DNA from: an uncultured Fusobacterium sp.
GTDB taxonomy: Bacteria > Fusobacteriota > Fusobacteriia > Fusobacteriales > Fusobacteriaceae
NCBI RefSeq assembly: GCF_905200055.1
Contig: NZ_CAJKIS010000012.1
Span: forward strand, 1 to 58,415
Direction: 5' to 3'
Length of the DNA: 58,415 bases
The notes beneath the pieces were generated by a model. The model saw only the letters and a list, made by a program, of their open reading frames with translations, made no database searches and was not told the DNA's origin. Shown piece by piece: positions 1-7,949 of the stretch (positions are counted from its first letter, which is position 1; every line of letters starts with the position of its first letter). The translations under genes were made by a program, and so were the position numbers.

Positions 1-57
1 AAAAAAGAGAGCTGAGTAAAACATTTTTTTTAAAATGTTACTCAGCTTTTTTTATTC
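1..57 (+). terminator. bidirectional intrinsic terminator
   Basis: AGCTGAGT and AACATTTT pair with AAAATGTT and ACTCAGCT across a short T loop, with a two-base A bulge, followed by a run of seven T. The A-run before the stem makes it usable from the minus strand as well. It probably ends a gene lying before the window start. Confidence 0.8.
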
Positions 58-71
58 TAAATTTATTTATT

Positions 72-394
72 ACTATAATTTATCTAGCTAAACAAGGTTC
101 TCTAATATATCGTTAGTTTTACAGCAAAGTTTCTTTGCATTAGCGATTATTAGTCAAGTTAAGTTATTAAAACTTATATTTTTTAACATCAATTTGACTC
201 CATGTCAGTGAATAAAGAATCCCTAGGCTCATTCCGTTGAAAATGCAAAACTCACTCGCAAGCTCGCTCAAACACGTTGCATTTTCTTAACTGCATTTCG
301 CTAAGGGCTTCTAATATTCACTTCTGAATTACGTCAACTTGATGTTAGGGATAATAATATTTTTACTTTTTATTAAAACGATATATTATAGTTT
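72..394 (+). repeat. dispersed palindromic repeat, copy 1
   Basis: Non-coding block of about 320 bp. Its outer ends are related inverted repeats (ACTATAATTTAT at 72 and ATATATTATAGTTT at 381-394). From about 187 to 352 it forms a long imperfect palindrome: AACATCAATTTGAC pairs with GTCAACTTGATGTT, GAATCCCT faces AGGGCTTC, and an inner stem GAAAATGCAA / TTGCATTTTC encloses a loop with AAACTCACTCG and TCAAACACG. Closely related copies lie at 40331-40656 (inverted) and 58080-58415 (diverged). No reading frame is evident. Function is unknown; it could be a MITE-like or REP-like element. The exact ends are inferred from comparing the copies. Confidence 0.75.
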
Positions 395-397
395 AGA

Positions 398-441
398 AAT
401 AAAAAATAAGCTAATAAATCAAATTAATGATTTACTAGCTT
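398..441 (-). terminator. terminator of the OMP-TetR operon
   Basis: Read on the minus strand, TAAGCTAGTAAATCA and TGATTTATTAGCTTA form a 14-bp stem with one mismatch around a short loop, followed by a T-rich tract. It lies about 10 bp beyond the TetR gene stop codon. Confidence 0.75.
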
Positions 442-451
442 ATTCGTATAC

Positions 452-1018
452 TTATTTATTGTATTCTTCAAGCCTTTTATACATCATAGTAGCTGCTCCA
501 GATACAAGTCTTTTTTGAATAAAACTATCTGAAACATCTTTAAAGTAGTTTGTAGCTATTAAAGTTGAGAATCCATGAGCATACATCCAGCAATCAAGGA
601 AAAGCTCAGTTTTAAACTCTTCATCTAATTTGTCAAATCTACTATCTTTAGACATCTCTACTTTTATTAGATCTCTAAACTCTCTTACAAGGCTACTATA
701 AGAGCTATCTTTTAGGAATATTGTATGGAAAAGTTGTTTTTCCTCTCTAGCAAATTTACAAATTCCTATTCCTATATTAAGAAATATATACTCTGTACTA
801 GACTCTTTAACATACTCCATAAATATAGATTTAGCTTGATTAATAAGATCTTTTTTTAATATTTCTAATGAAGTATAGAAACTATATATTGGAGCTGGAG
901 AACAATTCAGCGATTTAGCTAAATTTCTAGCAGTTATAGCTTCTAGTCCATTTTGCTTAAAAACTTCAAAGGCTTTTTTAAAAATTTGTTCTTTAGTAAA
1001 AATAGCTTTTTTAGGCAA
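452..1018 (-). CDS. TetR/AcrR family transcriptional regulator
   Basis: 188-residue protein. The first 55 or so residues form a TetR-type helix-turn-helix: KEQIFKKAFEVFKQNGLEAIT is followed by ARNLAKSLNCSPAPIYSFY, the recognition-helix region. The remaining all-helical part should be the ligand and dimer domain and shows no family-specific motif. The gene starts 26 bp after the FadL-like gene on the same strand and a terminator follows it, so the two are probably cotranscribed. A 22-bp imperfect palindrome in front of the operon (2435-2456) is a plausible operator, suggesting autoregulation together with the outer-membrane protein. Ligand unknown; a hydrophobic compound such as a fatty acid would fit the neighbour but is inference. 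Confidence 0.88.
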   Translation of the reverse strand: MPKKAIFTKEQIFKKAFEVFKQNGLEAITARNLAKSLNCSPAPIYSFYTSLEILKKDLINQAKSIFMEYVKESSTEYIFLNIGIGICKFAREEKQLFHTIFLKDSSYSSLVREFRDLIKVEMSKDSRFDKLDEEFKTELFLDCWMYAHGFSTLIATNYFKDVSDSFIQKRLVSGAATMMYKRLEEYNK

Positions 1019-1044
1019 TCTTCTCCTCCTCTATATAGTTAAAA

Positions 1045-2409
1045 TTAGAATTTCTTTGTATAAGCTAAACCAAATGCAGTGATACTCTTATCATATTCTG
1101 GATTTTTAACAGATGGGAATTTATTTTGAGGATATTTATCTCCATAGTGTCCAGATTCTTGATCATAGAAGAAGTGACATACTGTAAATACCCATTCATC
1201 ACAATCTGTGGGAGCATATTTAACTCCTGCTCCAACTGTAACTGAATTTAGAGCAAACTCTATATCATCATATGAACTTACTTTAGCACCAGTATGAGCA
1301 TAGTTTACACTTCCAAGTAAAGTCCATTTTTCATTAAGTTTATACTCATTTCCAAGAGCTACTTCCCAACCATTATCATATTCAGCTTCTAGTCCTTTTA
1401 CTTCTATTGTTCCAGCAGCAAGAGAAACATTTCCAGCCACTCTATCCATTTTAGCATCTTTATTAAAATAGTAGTTTCCAGATATAGCAGTTGTCCATCT
1501 ATCTGTAACCTTATATGAAGCTCCCAGTGCTAATATAGCTGGTAAATCTCTTCTAGTTTTTATTCCAGGCGTATATTCAGGATAGAAATCACTAAATCCA
1601 ACTTCTCCTAAAAATGGTAAATCAGGAATATTAGTTTCTAATTTAGCCTTCTTTTCATCACCACTAGCTTTAAAATTTAATTTAACTCTAGAATCATATC
1701 TCATAGCCAAATTTAATCTATCAGTTGCCTTATAGTTAAATCCTATTTGAGCTCCTAATCCCCAAGCTGTTCTATCTGAATCTATATCAGCATGTATATC
1801 TTTAACTAAAGGATTACTAGAATCAATATCAATATTTCCTTTTAATTTTTTCATTCCTAATACAGCTCTACCAGCAATAGACATAGATAGTTTATCGTTA
1901 ACTTTCCATGCTCTACCTAAAGTAGTTTGTCCATAAAGACTTTTTCCCTCAGCAGATGAACCATTATCTTTGAAAGTAGTAAGTTTTCCAAGAAGAGTTC
2001 CATTTAATATATCAGGTACTACTGCAGTTCCAGCAACACCATCTTTATATTCAAGGTCTCCACCTCCACCAAGTCCTCCAAATGTCCAGAATATAGTTCT
2101 TTCATCTCTTACACTATATAGAGCTAAAGTTGGGATATATTGTAATAGATCTGCTTTATACTCTTTTCCATTGTAGTCCATTTTTTCATGTCCAACAGCT
2201 AGTTGAGCTCCAATATGGAAGTAAGTTCCATTGTCTAAATGTACAAGCCCAGCTGGGTTATAGTAAACAGATGATTTATTTATCATACCATTTTGTGATT
2301 GGTTTCCTAAATACTCAGGTGTGTATGTTTGAATATGATCTATTGATGCAGCATAAGCACCAGTGCTTAAAAGTGCTGCAATTGCTAAAATTCCAAGTTT
2401 CTTTTTCAT
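1045..2409 (-). CDS. FadL/OmpP1-type outer membrane transport protein
   Basis: 454 residues with a signal peptide (MKKKLGILAIAALLSTGAYA, cut after about residue 20). The mature N-terminus is followed by SSVYYNPAGLVHLDNGT, the conserved NPAGL segment of the FadL/TodX family, which forms part of the N-terminal hatch. The rest consists of alternating beta strands and ends in a terminal phenylalanine (AYTKKF), as expected for an outer-membrane barrel. Family members carry long-chain fatty acids or other hydrophobic molecules across the outer membrane. Length matches the family. The start has an SD GGAGG eight bases upstream. It is the first gene of an operon with a TetR regulator. Substrate cannot be told from the sequence. 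Confidence 0.85.
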   Translation of the reverse strand: MKKKLGILAIAALLSTGAYAASIDHIQTYTPEYLGNQSQNGMINKSSVYYNPAGLVHLDNGTYFHIGAQLAVGHEKMDYNGKEYKADLLQYIPTLALYSVRDERTIFWTFGGLGGGGDLEYKDGVAGTAVVPDILNGTLLGKLTTFKDNGSSAEGKSLYGQTTLGRAWKVNDKLSMSIAGRAVLGMKKLKGNIDIDSSNPLVKDIHADIDSDRTAWGLGAQIGFNYKATDRLNLAMRYDSRVKLNFKASGDEKKAKLETNIPDLPFLGEVGFSDFYPEYTPGIKTRRDLPAILALGASYKVTDRWTTAISGNYYFNKDAKMDRVAGNVSLAAGTIEVKGLEAEYDNGWEVALGNEYKLNEKWTLLGSVNYAHTGAKVSSYDDIEFALNSVTVGAGVKYAPTDCDEWVFTVCHFFYDQESGHYGDKYPQNKFPSVKNPEYDKSITAFGLAYTKKF

Positions 2410-2434
2410 TTTTCCTCCTAAATTTTTATATATA

Positions 2435-2456
2435 ACATATGTAATATAACATTTGT
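2435..2456 (-). promoter_or_regulatory. palindromic operator candidate upstream of the FadL-like gene
   Basis: ACATATGT and ACATTTGT, 6 bp apart, form a 22-bp imperfect palindrome (18 of 22 positions symmetric) about 26 bp before the start codon. This place and size suit a TetR-family operator; the regulator is the next gene in the operon. Binding is inferred, not shown. Confidence 0.45.
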
Positions 2457-2498
2457 ATTTTAATTTAGGATTAAAAAAATATTAATTTTTTTTAATAA

Positions 2499-4472
2499 TT
2501 AATTTTCACTATTCTTTATTAAACCTTTTCTATAAGCATTTAATAATTTCTTTAAATCATTAACTTGGTTTTGTAACTCTTTTCCAATATCAGTGTCTTT
2601 AACTCTTATTCTATTTTGGCTAACATCAACTATACGACTAGATGAGATAATATCTTTACCCTCTTTTATAGATTTTTCAGCAGATTCAAAAGGAGCATGA
2701 GAAACTAATTTCATACCATAAGAGTTAAAAATTAGAGTATATCCAGCTAAACCAGTTTGAGGCTGATAAGCTTTAGAGAAACCACCATCAATAATATAAA
2801 GCTTACCATTTGCTTTAATAGGTGATTCTCCCTTTTTCTCTTTAACAGGAACATGCCCATTAATAATATGAGAAATTTTAGGATTTAATTTAAACTCTTT
2901 AAGAATCATATCACAAGTTTCCTCTTGATTGCAGAACTTATAGTAAGGATTTTTATTTTCCACATGAGTTTCCTTATCTTCTATAAAGTAACGTTCAAAA
3001 GTTTTCATATCATCTTTTCCAAATAGAGGAGAGTCTTTACCACACCACATATACCAAACAAAATCAGCTTTAACCTTATCTTCAGGGCTATCAGCACTAT
3101 TAGCTCTATTAAAGTAAGCTTCTCTGCAAAGTTTTTCAGCTCTATCAAGAGCAGCCTTTCCTTTTAAATACTCTCCTCTTATATAGATATCTTTTAATTG
3201 TCCATCAGCAGTAAGAGGAATACAACCATGATATAGAAGATTAGAGTTACATTTTAGATACAAGCTTCCCTTAGCAAATAAAAATCTAATATGTCTTTGT
3301 AGCTTTTCACTTCTTAAAAATGAAAGTCTTAGATTTTCCATGATCTCACTCTCTTCACGAGTAAGTTTTAAAGGGTTATTTTTATCAACAGTTGGGAAGT
3401 TTTTATCTCTTAATTCATACTCTTTACCATTTAATGTTATAACTCCTCTATCAAAATCAATTTTTCTAAACATATTTCTATGTTCCATATTAAAATCAGG
3501 GTTTCTTTCAATGATATTACCTTCGATTTTCATTTGGATAACAGTGATAGCCTTATGAATTTGTGCTTTTAATGGAGTACTTTTTCCATCTCTACTTTGG
3601 AAATATTCACAAGGATCATTACCATAATTTTCCATAGCAAAAGTAGCTAGAGGAAGAAGATTGATTCCATAGGCATCTTCTAAAATATCATTATTACCAT
3701 ATCTAGCACAGATTCTAATAACATTAGCTATACAACCTTTACTTCCAAGTCCTGCTCCCATCCATAGAATATCGTGGTTTCCCCATTGAATATCAACATC
3801 GTGATAATTCATAAGAGTATCCATAATGAGGTGGGGACTAGGTCCCCTATCATAAATATCCCCCACTATATGTAATCTATCAATTATAAGTCTTTGAATT
3901 AGATTTGAAATTGCCATAACAAACTCTTTAGCTCTTCCAATAGAGATAATTGTATCAATGATATTAGCTATATACTCTTTTTTATTTAAAAGTTCCTTTC
4001 TTTCATATATGATCTCTTGGATAATATATGAGAAATCTTTAGGCATAGCTTTTCTAACTTTTGAACTTGTATATTTAGAAGATACAACACTACAAATTTC
4101 AATTAGACGATAGATAATAGTTTTATACCATTTATCCATATTTTTAAGATCTTTAGCTAACCACTCTATCTTTTCTTTTGGATAATATATAACAGTTGCT
4201 AACTCTTTTTTCTCAAAAATATTAAGTTCATCACCAAAAACTTCATCTATTTTTTGGCGAACAGCACCAGATCCATTTTTTAGAACATGGTTAAAAGCTT
4301 CATATTCTCCATGGATATCACTAAGAAAGTGTTCTGTACCCTTTGGTAAATTTAATATGGCTTGTAAGTTGATAATCTCAGTAGCAGTTTCACCAATATT
4401 TTTAAATTTTCCAGAAAGTAAAGTAAGATATTTAATTTCTTGTTCTGCAATAACTTTTTCTAATTCGCTCAT
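2499..4472 (-). CDS. fbp: class III fructose-1,6-bisphosphatase
   Basis: 657 residues, the size of the Firmicutes-type class III enzymes. It hydrolyses fructose 1,6-bisphosphate to fructose 6-phosphate in the cytosol, the committed step of gluconeogenesis. Calcineurin-like metal motifs are visible in order: FLSDIHGEYEAF (Asp52, His54), IVGDIYDRGPSP, DIQWGNHDILWMG, and towards the C-terminus HIINGHVPVKEKKGESP followed by LYIIDGGFSKAYQPQTGLAGYT. The gene begins 32 bp after ppdK and follows a CcpN-like regulator, so three genes of the same pathway direction are probably one operon. All key motifs are intact. Confidence 0.95.
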   Translation of the reverse strand: MSELEKVIAEQEIKYLTLLSGKFKNIGETATEIINLQAILNLPKGTEHFLSDIHGEYEAFNHVLKNGSGAVRQKIDEVFGDELNIFEKKELATVIYYPKEKIEWLAKDLKNMDKWYKTIIYRLIEICSVVSSKYTSSKVRKAMPKDFSYIIQEIIYERKELLNKKEYIANIIDTIISIGRAKEFVMAISNLIQRLIIDRLHIVGDIYDRGPSPHLIMDTLMNYHDVDIQWGNHDILWMGAGLGSKGCIANVIRICARYGNNDILEDAYGINLLPLATFAMENYGNDPCEYFQSRDGKSTPLKAQIHKAITVIQMKIEGNIIERNPDFNMEHRNMFRKIDFDRGVITLNGKEYELRDKNFPTVDKNNPLKLTREESEIMENLRLSFLRSEKLQRHIRFLFAKGSLYLKCNSNLLYHGCIPLTADGQLKDIYIRGEYLKGKAALDRAEKLCREAYFNRANSADSPEDKVKADFVWYMWCGKDSPLFGKDDMKTFERYFIEDKETHVENKNPYYKFCNQEETCDMILKEFKLNPKISHIINGHVPVKEKKGESPIKANGKLYIIDGGFSKAYQPQTGLAGYTLIFNSYGMKLVSHAPFESAEKSIKEGKDIISSSRIVDVSQNRIRVKDTDIGKELQNQVNDLKKLLNAYRKGLIKNSEN

Positions 4473-4504
4473 TTAATTCTCCCCATGATAAATTATTTTT
4501 TATT

Positions 4505-7093
4505 TTATATGTTTCTTATATGACTTTGTGCAGCTGCTACAATAGCAACAAGTATTCTAAATGGTGAACAACTTACATAGTCAAGACCAGTTTTTTCAAA
4601 GAAATCTATACTCTTCGGATCTCCACCATGTTCTCCACAAATACCTATTTCAAGTTTAGGATTAGCTTCTCTTCCTAAAGTAGCACCTAATTTAACAAGT
4701 TTTCCAACTCCTCTTACATCTATAGAAGCAAAAGGTTCAAGTTTGAAGATACCATGAGTATGGTAATCATCTATAAATTTAACTGAGTCATCTCTAGAAA
4801 GTCCCATAGTAGTTTGAGTCAAGTCATTAGTACCAAATGAGAAGAATTCAGCTTCTTTAGCAATATCATCAGCTAATAGACATGCTCTTGGAGTTTCCAT
4901 CATAGTACCAATCTTATATTCTATACTCATTCCTTGTTCTTCAAATACCTTGTTAATTTCAGCAGTAATATTTTGTTTTATAAATTTAAGCTCTCCAACA
5001 CCTATGATAAGAGGTATCATAATTTCAGGTTTAACATTGATTCCTTCTTTTTTACATTGAAGTGCAGCTTCAATAACTCCTCTAGCTTGAGTATTATAGA
5101 TTTCAGGATAAGTTACAGCAAGTCTACATCCTCTGTGTCCAAGCATAGGGTTTTCATCTTTAAGATTTCTAATTCTTCTTTCTATTTCGATTAATGGAAG
5201 ATTTAATATACTTGCCATTTTTTCTTTGTCTTTTTCTTCTTTAGGTAAAAATTCATGTAGAGGTGGATCAAGTAGTCTGATAATTACAACTTGTCCATCA
5301 ACAACTTTAAAGATATTGTAGAAATCTTCTCTTTGAAGGTCTAACATCTTTTTAAGAGCTTCTTCTCTTTCAACTGGGTTAGTACTCATAATCATACTTC
5401 TAATAGTCCAGATTTTTTCCTTTTGGAAGAACATATGTTCAGTTCTACAAAGTCCTATTCCTTCAGCTCCAAATCCTTTTCCTAAGAAAGCATCAGCAGG
5501 AGTATCAGCATTCATTCTAACTCCAAGTCTTTTAATTTCTTTACACCAAGATACAAATTCTTTTAGATTATCATCAAATTTAGGTTCAGTAAGTTTAACT
5601 TTACCAAGGAAAATATCTCCAGTATATCCACTAATAGAGATAAAATCTCCCTCTTTTACTGTATGTCCATTGATATACATCTCTCTCTTAATATCATTAA
5701 TTTGTATCTCTCCACAACCAGTAACACAACATTTACCCATTCCTCTAGCAACAACAGCTCCATGAGATGTAGCTCCACCTTTAACAGTAACAATACCTTG
5801 AGCTTGGCTAATTCCTTTGATATCTTCTGGAGATGTTTCCTCTCTAACTAGAATAGCAAGAGCTCTAGTTTCAACTCTTTCAGATGCAAACATAACTCTA
5901 CCAATTGCAACTCCTGCTGAACCTGGAAGTCCTTTACCAAGTAAAGTAGCTTTTTTAACAGCTTCAGGGTCAAAGTTTCCATGAAGAAGTTGAGGAAGAA
6001 CATTAGGATCAACTTTCATAATAGCTTCTTCTTTAGATAAAATTCCTTCATGTACCATATCAACAGCTATTTTTACAGCAGCATATGGACTTCTCTTACC
6101 ATTTCTAGTTTGAAGAAGATATAGTTTTCCATCTTCAATTGTAAATTCAATATCTTGCATATCTTTATTGTGATTTTCAAGAACTTTAGCAAGTCTAGCA
6201 AACTCATCATAGATTTCAGGAAGTTGTTCGTGAAGTCTAGCTATTGGTTCAGGAGTTCTGATACCAGCAACAATATCTTCACCTTGAGCCTTTAATAGAT
6301 ACTCTCCAAATAGTTCATTTTCTCCATTAGAAGGGTTTCTGGAGAAAGCAACACCAGTACCAGAGTTGTCATTACGGTTACCAAATACCATCTCTTGAAT
6401 AACTACTGCAGTTCCCATTGAGTCATCAATTCCATTTATCTTTCTATAAAGGATAGCTCTGTCATTTTCCCAAGAGTTAAAGATAGCATTTACTGCCATA
6501 AATAATTGTTCTTTTGCAGATTCTGGGAAATCTAATCCAGTTTTTTCTTTGTAAAGCTCTTTAGATTTTTTTATAACTAATTTATAAGTATCAATTTTTG
6601 GTTCATCTTTTCTTTCAGCAAATAGTTTTTCTTTTAAAGAGAAGAAAAGTTCTTTTTCAATTCCCATAACTATTTCAGAGAACATTTGGATAAATCTAGC
6701 ATAAAGTTCATGTACAAATATCTCATCATTAAATATTTTTGACATTTTTTCAGCAGTGATATCATTAAGTCCAAGGTTTAATATAGTGTCCATCATTCCA
6801 GGCATAGATATAGGAGCTCCTGATCTTACAGATACAAGAAGAGGATTATCTCCTTCAAATTTTTTACCTGTTACTTCTTGTAAATATTCAAGTTTTTCAA
6901 GAATTTCTTTTTCAAGTTCTGGAGTTATTTTCTTGCCATCTCTAAAAAACTCTTTACATGCTGTAGTTGAAACAATTATTCCTTCAGGTATAGGTAGTCC
7001 TATTCTTTTCATTTCAGCTAAGTTTCCACCTTTTCCACCTAATATGTCTATTAATTCCTTTCCACCTTCATTAAAACCATAAACTCTTTTCAT
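4505..7093 (-). CDS. ppdK: pyruvate, phosphate dikinase
   Basis: 862 residues, slightly shorter than the usual 870-880. Interconverts pyruvate + ATP + Pi with phosphoenolpyruvate + AMP + PPi. The N-terminal ATP-grasp part opens with GGKGGNLAEMKRIGLPIP. The phosphohistidine domain carries KGGATSHGAVVARGMGKCC with catalytic His444. The C-terminal PEP/pyruvate barrel has GFGAEGIGLCRTEHMFF, GHRGCRLAVTYPEIY, and GICGEHGGDPKSI near the end with the active-site cysteine. It starts 17 bp after the CcpN-like regulator and precedes fbp, pointing to a role in gluconeogenesis or reversible PPi-linked glycolysis. The start has SD GGAGG. Confidence 0.97.
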   Translation of the reverse strand: MKRVYGFNEGGKELIDILGGKGGNLAEMKRIGLPIPEGIIVSTTACKEFFRDGKKITPELEKEILEKLEYLQEVTGKKFEGDNPLLVSVRSGAPISMPGMMDTILNLGLNDITAEKMSKIFNDEIFVHELYARFIQMFSEIVMGIEKELFFSLKEKLFAERKDEPKIDTYKLVIKKSKELYKEKTGLDFPESAKEQLFMAVNAIFNSWENDRAILYRKINGIDDSMGTAVVIQEMVFGNRNDNSGTGVAFSRNPSNGENELFGEYLLKAQGEDIVAGIRTPEPIARLHEQLPEIYDEFARLAKVLENHNKDMQDIEFTIEDGKLYLLQTRNGKRSPYAAVKIAVDMVHEGILSKEEAIMKVDPNVLPQLLHGNFDPEAVKKATLLGKGLPGSAGVAIGRVMFASERVETRALAILVREETSPEDIKGISQAQGIVTVKGGATSHGAVVARGMGKCCVTGCGEIQINDIKREMYINGHTVKEGDFISISGYTGDIFLGKVKLTEPKFDDNLKEFVSWCKEIKRLGVRMNADTPADAFLGKGFGAEGIGLCRTEHMFFQKEKIWTIRSMIMSTNPVEREEALKKMLDLQREDFYNIFKVVDGQVVIIRLLDPPLHEFLPKEEKDKEKMASILNLPLIEIERRIRNLKDENPMLGHRGCRLAVTYPEIYNTQARGVIEAALQCKKEGINVKPEIMIPLIIGVGELKFIKQNITAEINKVFEEQGMSIEYKIGTMMETPRACLLADDIAKEAEFFSFGTNDLTQTTMGLSRDDSVKFIDDYHTHGIFKLEPFASIDVRGVGKLVKLGATLGREANPKLEIGICGEHGGDPKSIDFFEKTGLDYVSCSPFRILVAIVAAAQSHIRNI

Positions 7094-7109
7094 AGTTAGC
7101 CTCCTTGGT

Positions 7110-7712
7110 TTACTTCGATAAAAATTCCATAAATAACTTTGTAATATTTGTCTTTGTTAAACGTCCTACAATTTTTAAAATTTTAGTTCCCTTTTTTTCT
7201 TCAACTCTTACAACTGGTAAAGAATCAATTTGGTGAGTGATAAGTTTTTTAACACTATCCAAAACACTGTCATTTTCTTCAACATATATTATATTAGGCA
7301 TTCTAGTCATAATCACATTAATAGGAATTTTATCTATATCTGTTTTTCCAATAGCTATTTTTAATAGATCTTTTCTAGAAACAACTCCTACTAATTGATC
7401 ATTGTCAGTTATAAAAATAGTACCTACATCTTTTGAAAATATATTGATGATAGTTTCATAAACAGAAAGATTAGTGTCTACTGTTATAGAAGGACCCATA
7501 ATATCTTTTACCTTTTCAGTTTCATTTTTCCCTATATAAGTATATCCAATTTTAGGTTTAGATTCTAATATTTTCATTCCTGTTAAAATTGAAAAATCTG
7601 TTCTGAGGGCTGATCTAGTTAAAAATAAACGTTCTCCAATCTCTTTACCTGTGATAGGCTGGTATTTTTTAACAATATCAATAATTTCTTTTTGTCTATC
7701 AGTTAGTGTCAA
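7110..7712 (-). CDS. CcpN-like regulator (HTH plus two CBS domains)
   Basis: I place the start at TTG 7712 (200 residues), because GAAGGGGGA lies 6 bp before it and homologues begin close to xLTxRQ; a GTG at 7742 would add ten residues but lacks an SD and falls inside an operator-like palindrome. Residues 1-60 form a winged HTH (TDRQKEIIDIVKKYQPITGKEI). Two CBS domains follow, roughly residues 65-125 and 130-195, which in CcpN sense nucleotides. CcpN represses gluconeogenic genes in Bacillus. Here the gene heads an operon with ppdK and fbp, so it likely represses its own operon when glycolytic substrates are present. The target assignment is inference from context. Confidence 0.85.
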   Translation of the reverse strand: MTLTDRQKEIIDIVKKYQPITGKEIGERLFLTRSALRTDFSILTGMKILESKPKIGYTYIGKNETEKVKDIMGPSITVDTNLSVYETIINIFSKDVGTIFITDNDQLVGVVSRKDLLKIAIGKTDIDKIPINVIMTRMPNIIYVEENDSVLDSVKKLITHQIDSLPVVRVEEKKGTKILKIVGRLTKTNITKLFMEFLSK

Positions 7713-7730
7713 TGTAAATCCCCCTTCAAG

Positions 7731-7745
7731 TATAGTGTGCACTTA
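7731..7745. promoter_or_regulatory. proximal AGTGTRCACT operator candidate
   Basis: TATAGTGTGCACTTA, with an 8/10 symmetric core at 7734-7743, lies just upstream of the SD of the CcpN-like gene. It matches the site at 7817-7833 apart from one core base and the edges, and the two are about 86 bp apart. Binding by the CcpN-like regulator is inferred from the duplication and position. Confidence 0.5.
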
Positions 7746-7816
7746 AAATATTTGAATTATTCTTTACTTCTTAATATTATATTTACCACAGTTTTTTAAG
7801 AAAAGCAACTCTTTTT

Positions 7817-7833
7817 TATAGTGTACACTTATA
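7817..7833. promoter_or_regulatory. distal AGTGTRCACT operator candidate
   Basis: TATAGTGTACACTTATA contains a perfect 10-bp palindrome AGTGTACACT (7820-7829) flanked by TATA on both sides. It repeats the site at 7731-7745 and lies in the only intergenic region that can hold the promoter of the regulator-ppdK-fbp operon. Confidence 0.5.
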
Positions 7834-7906
7834 AAGAGTGTAAGAGTTGAAGTTTTATGAGAGTTTACAAAATAAAATTCTGTGTAAAGAAATATTAAAC
7901 AAGATA

Positions 7907-7945
7907 ATAAAAAAACTGGATAAGTCATTTTCAACTTATCCAGTT
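7907..7945 (-). terminator. terminator after nadD-yfcE
   Basis: On the minus strand AACTGGATAAGT pairs perfectly with ACTTATCCAGTT across an 8-base loop, then a run of seven T. It starts directly after the stop codon of the nadD-yfcE gene and ends the smc operon. Confidence 0.88.
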
Positions 7946-7949
7946 AACT

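Noticed and set aside
72..394. Considered a CRISPR array or tRNA gene in the palindromic region
   Set aside because: There are no regularly spaced short repeats and no cloverleaf; the structure is one long nested palindrome.
1970..2435. Plus-strand open frames opposite the FadL-like gene
   Set aside because: They lie entirely over a well-supported minus-strand gene, lack SD sites and show low-complexity products.
2460..2498. AT-only inverted repeat between fbp and the FadL-like gene as a terminator
   Set aside because: ATTAAAAAAA/TTTTTTTAAT-type pairing is expected by chance in such DNA and lacks a G/C stem.
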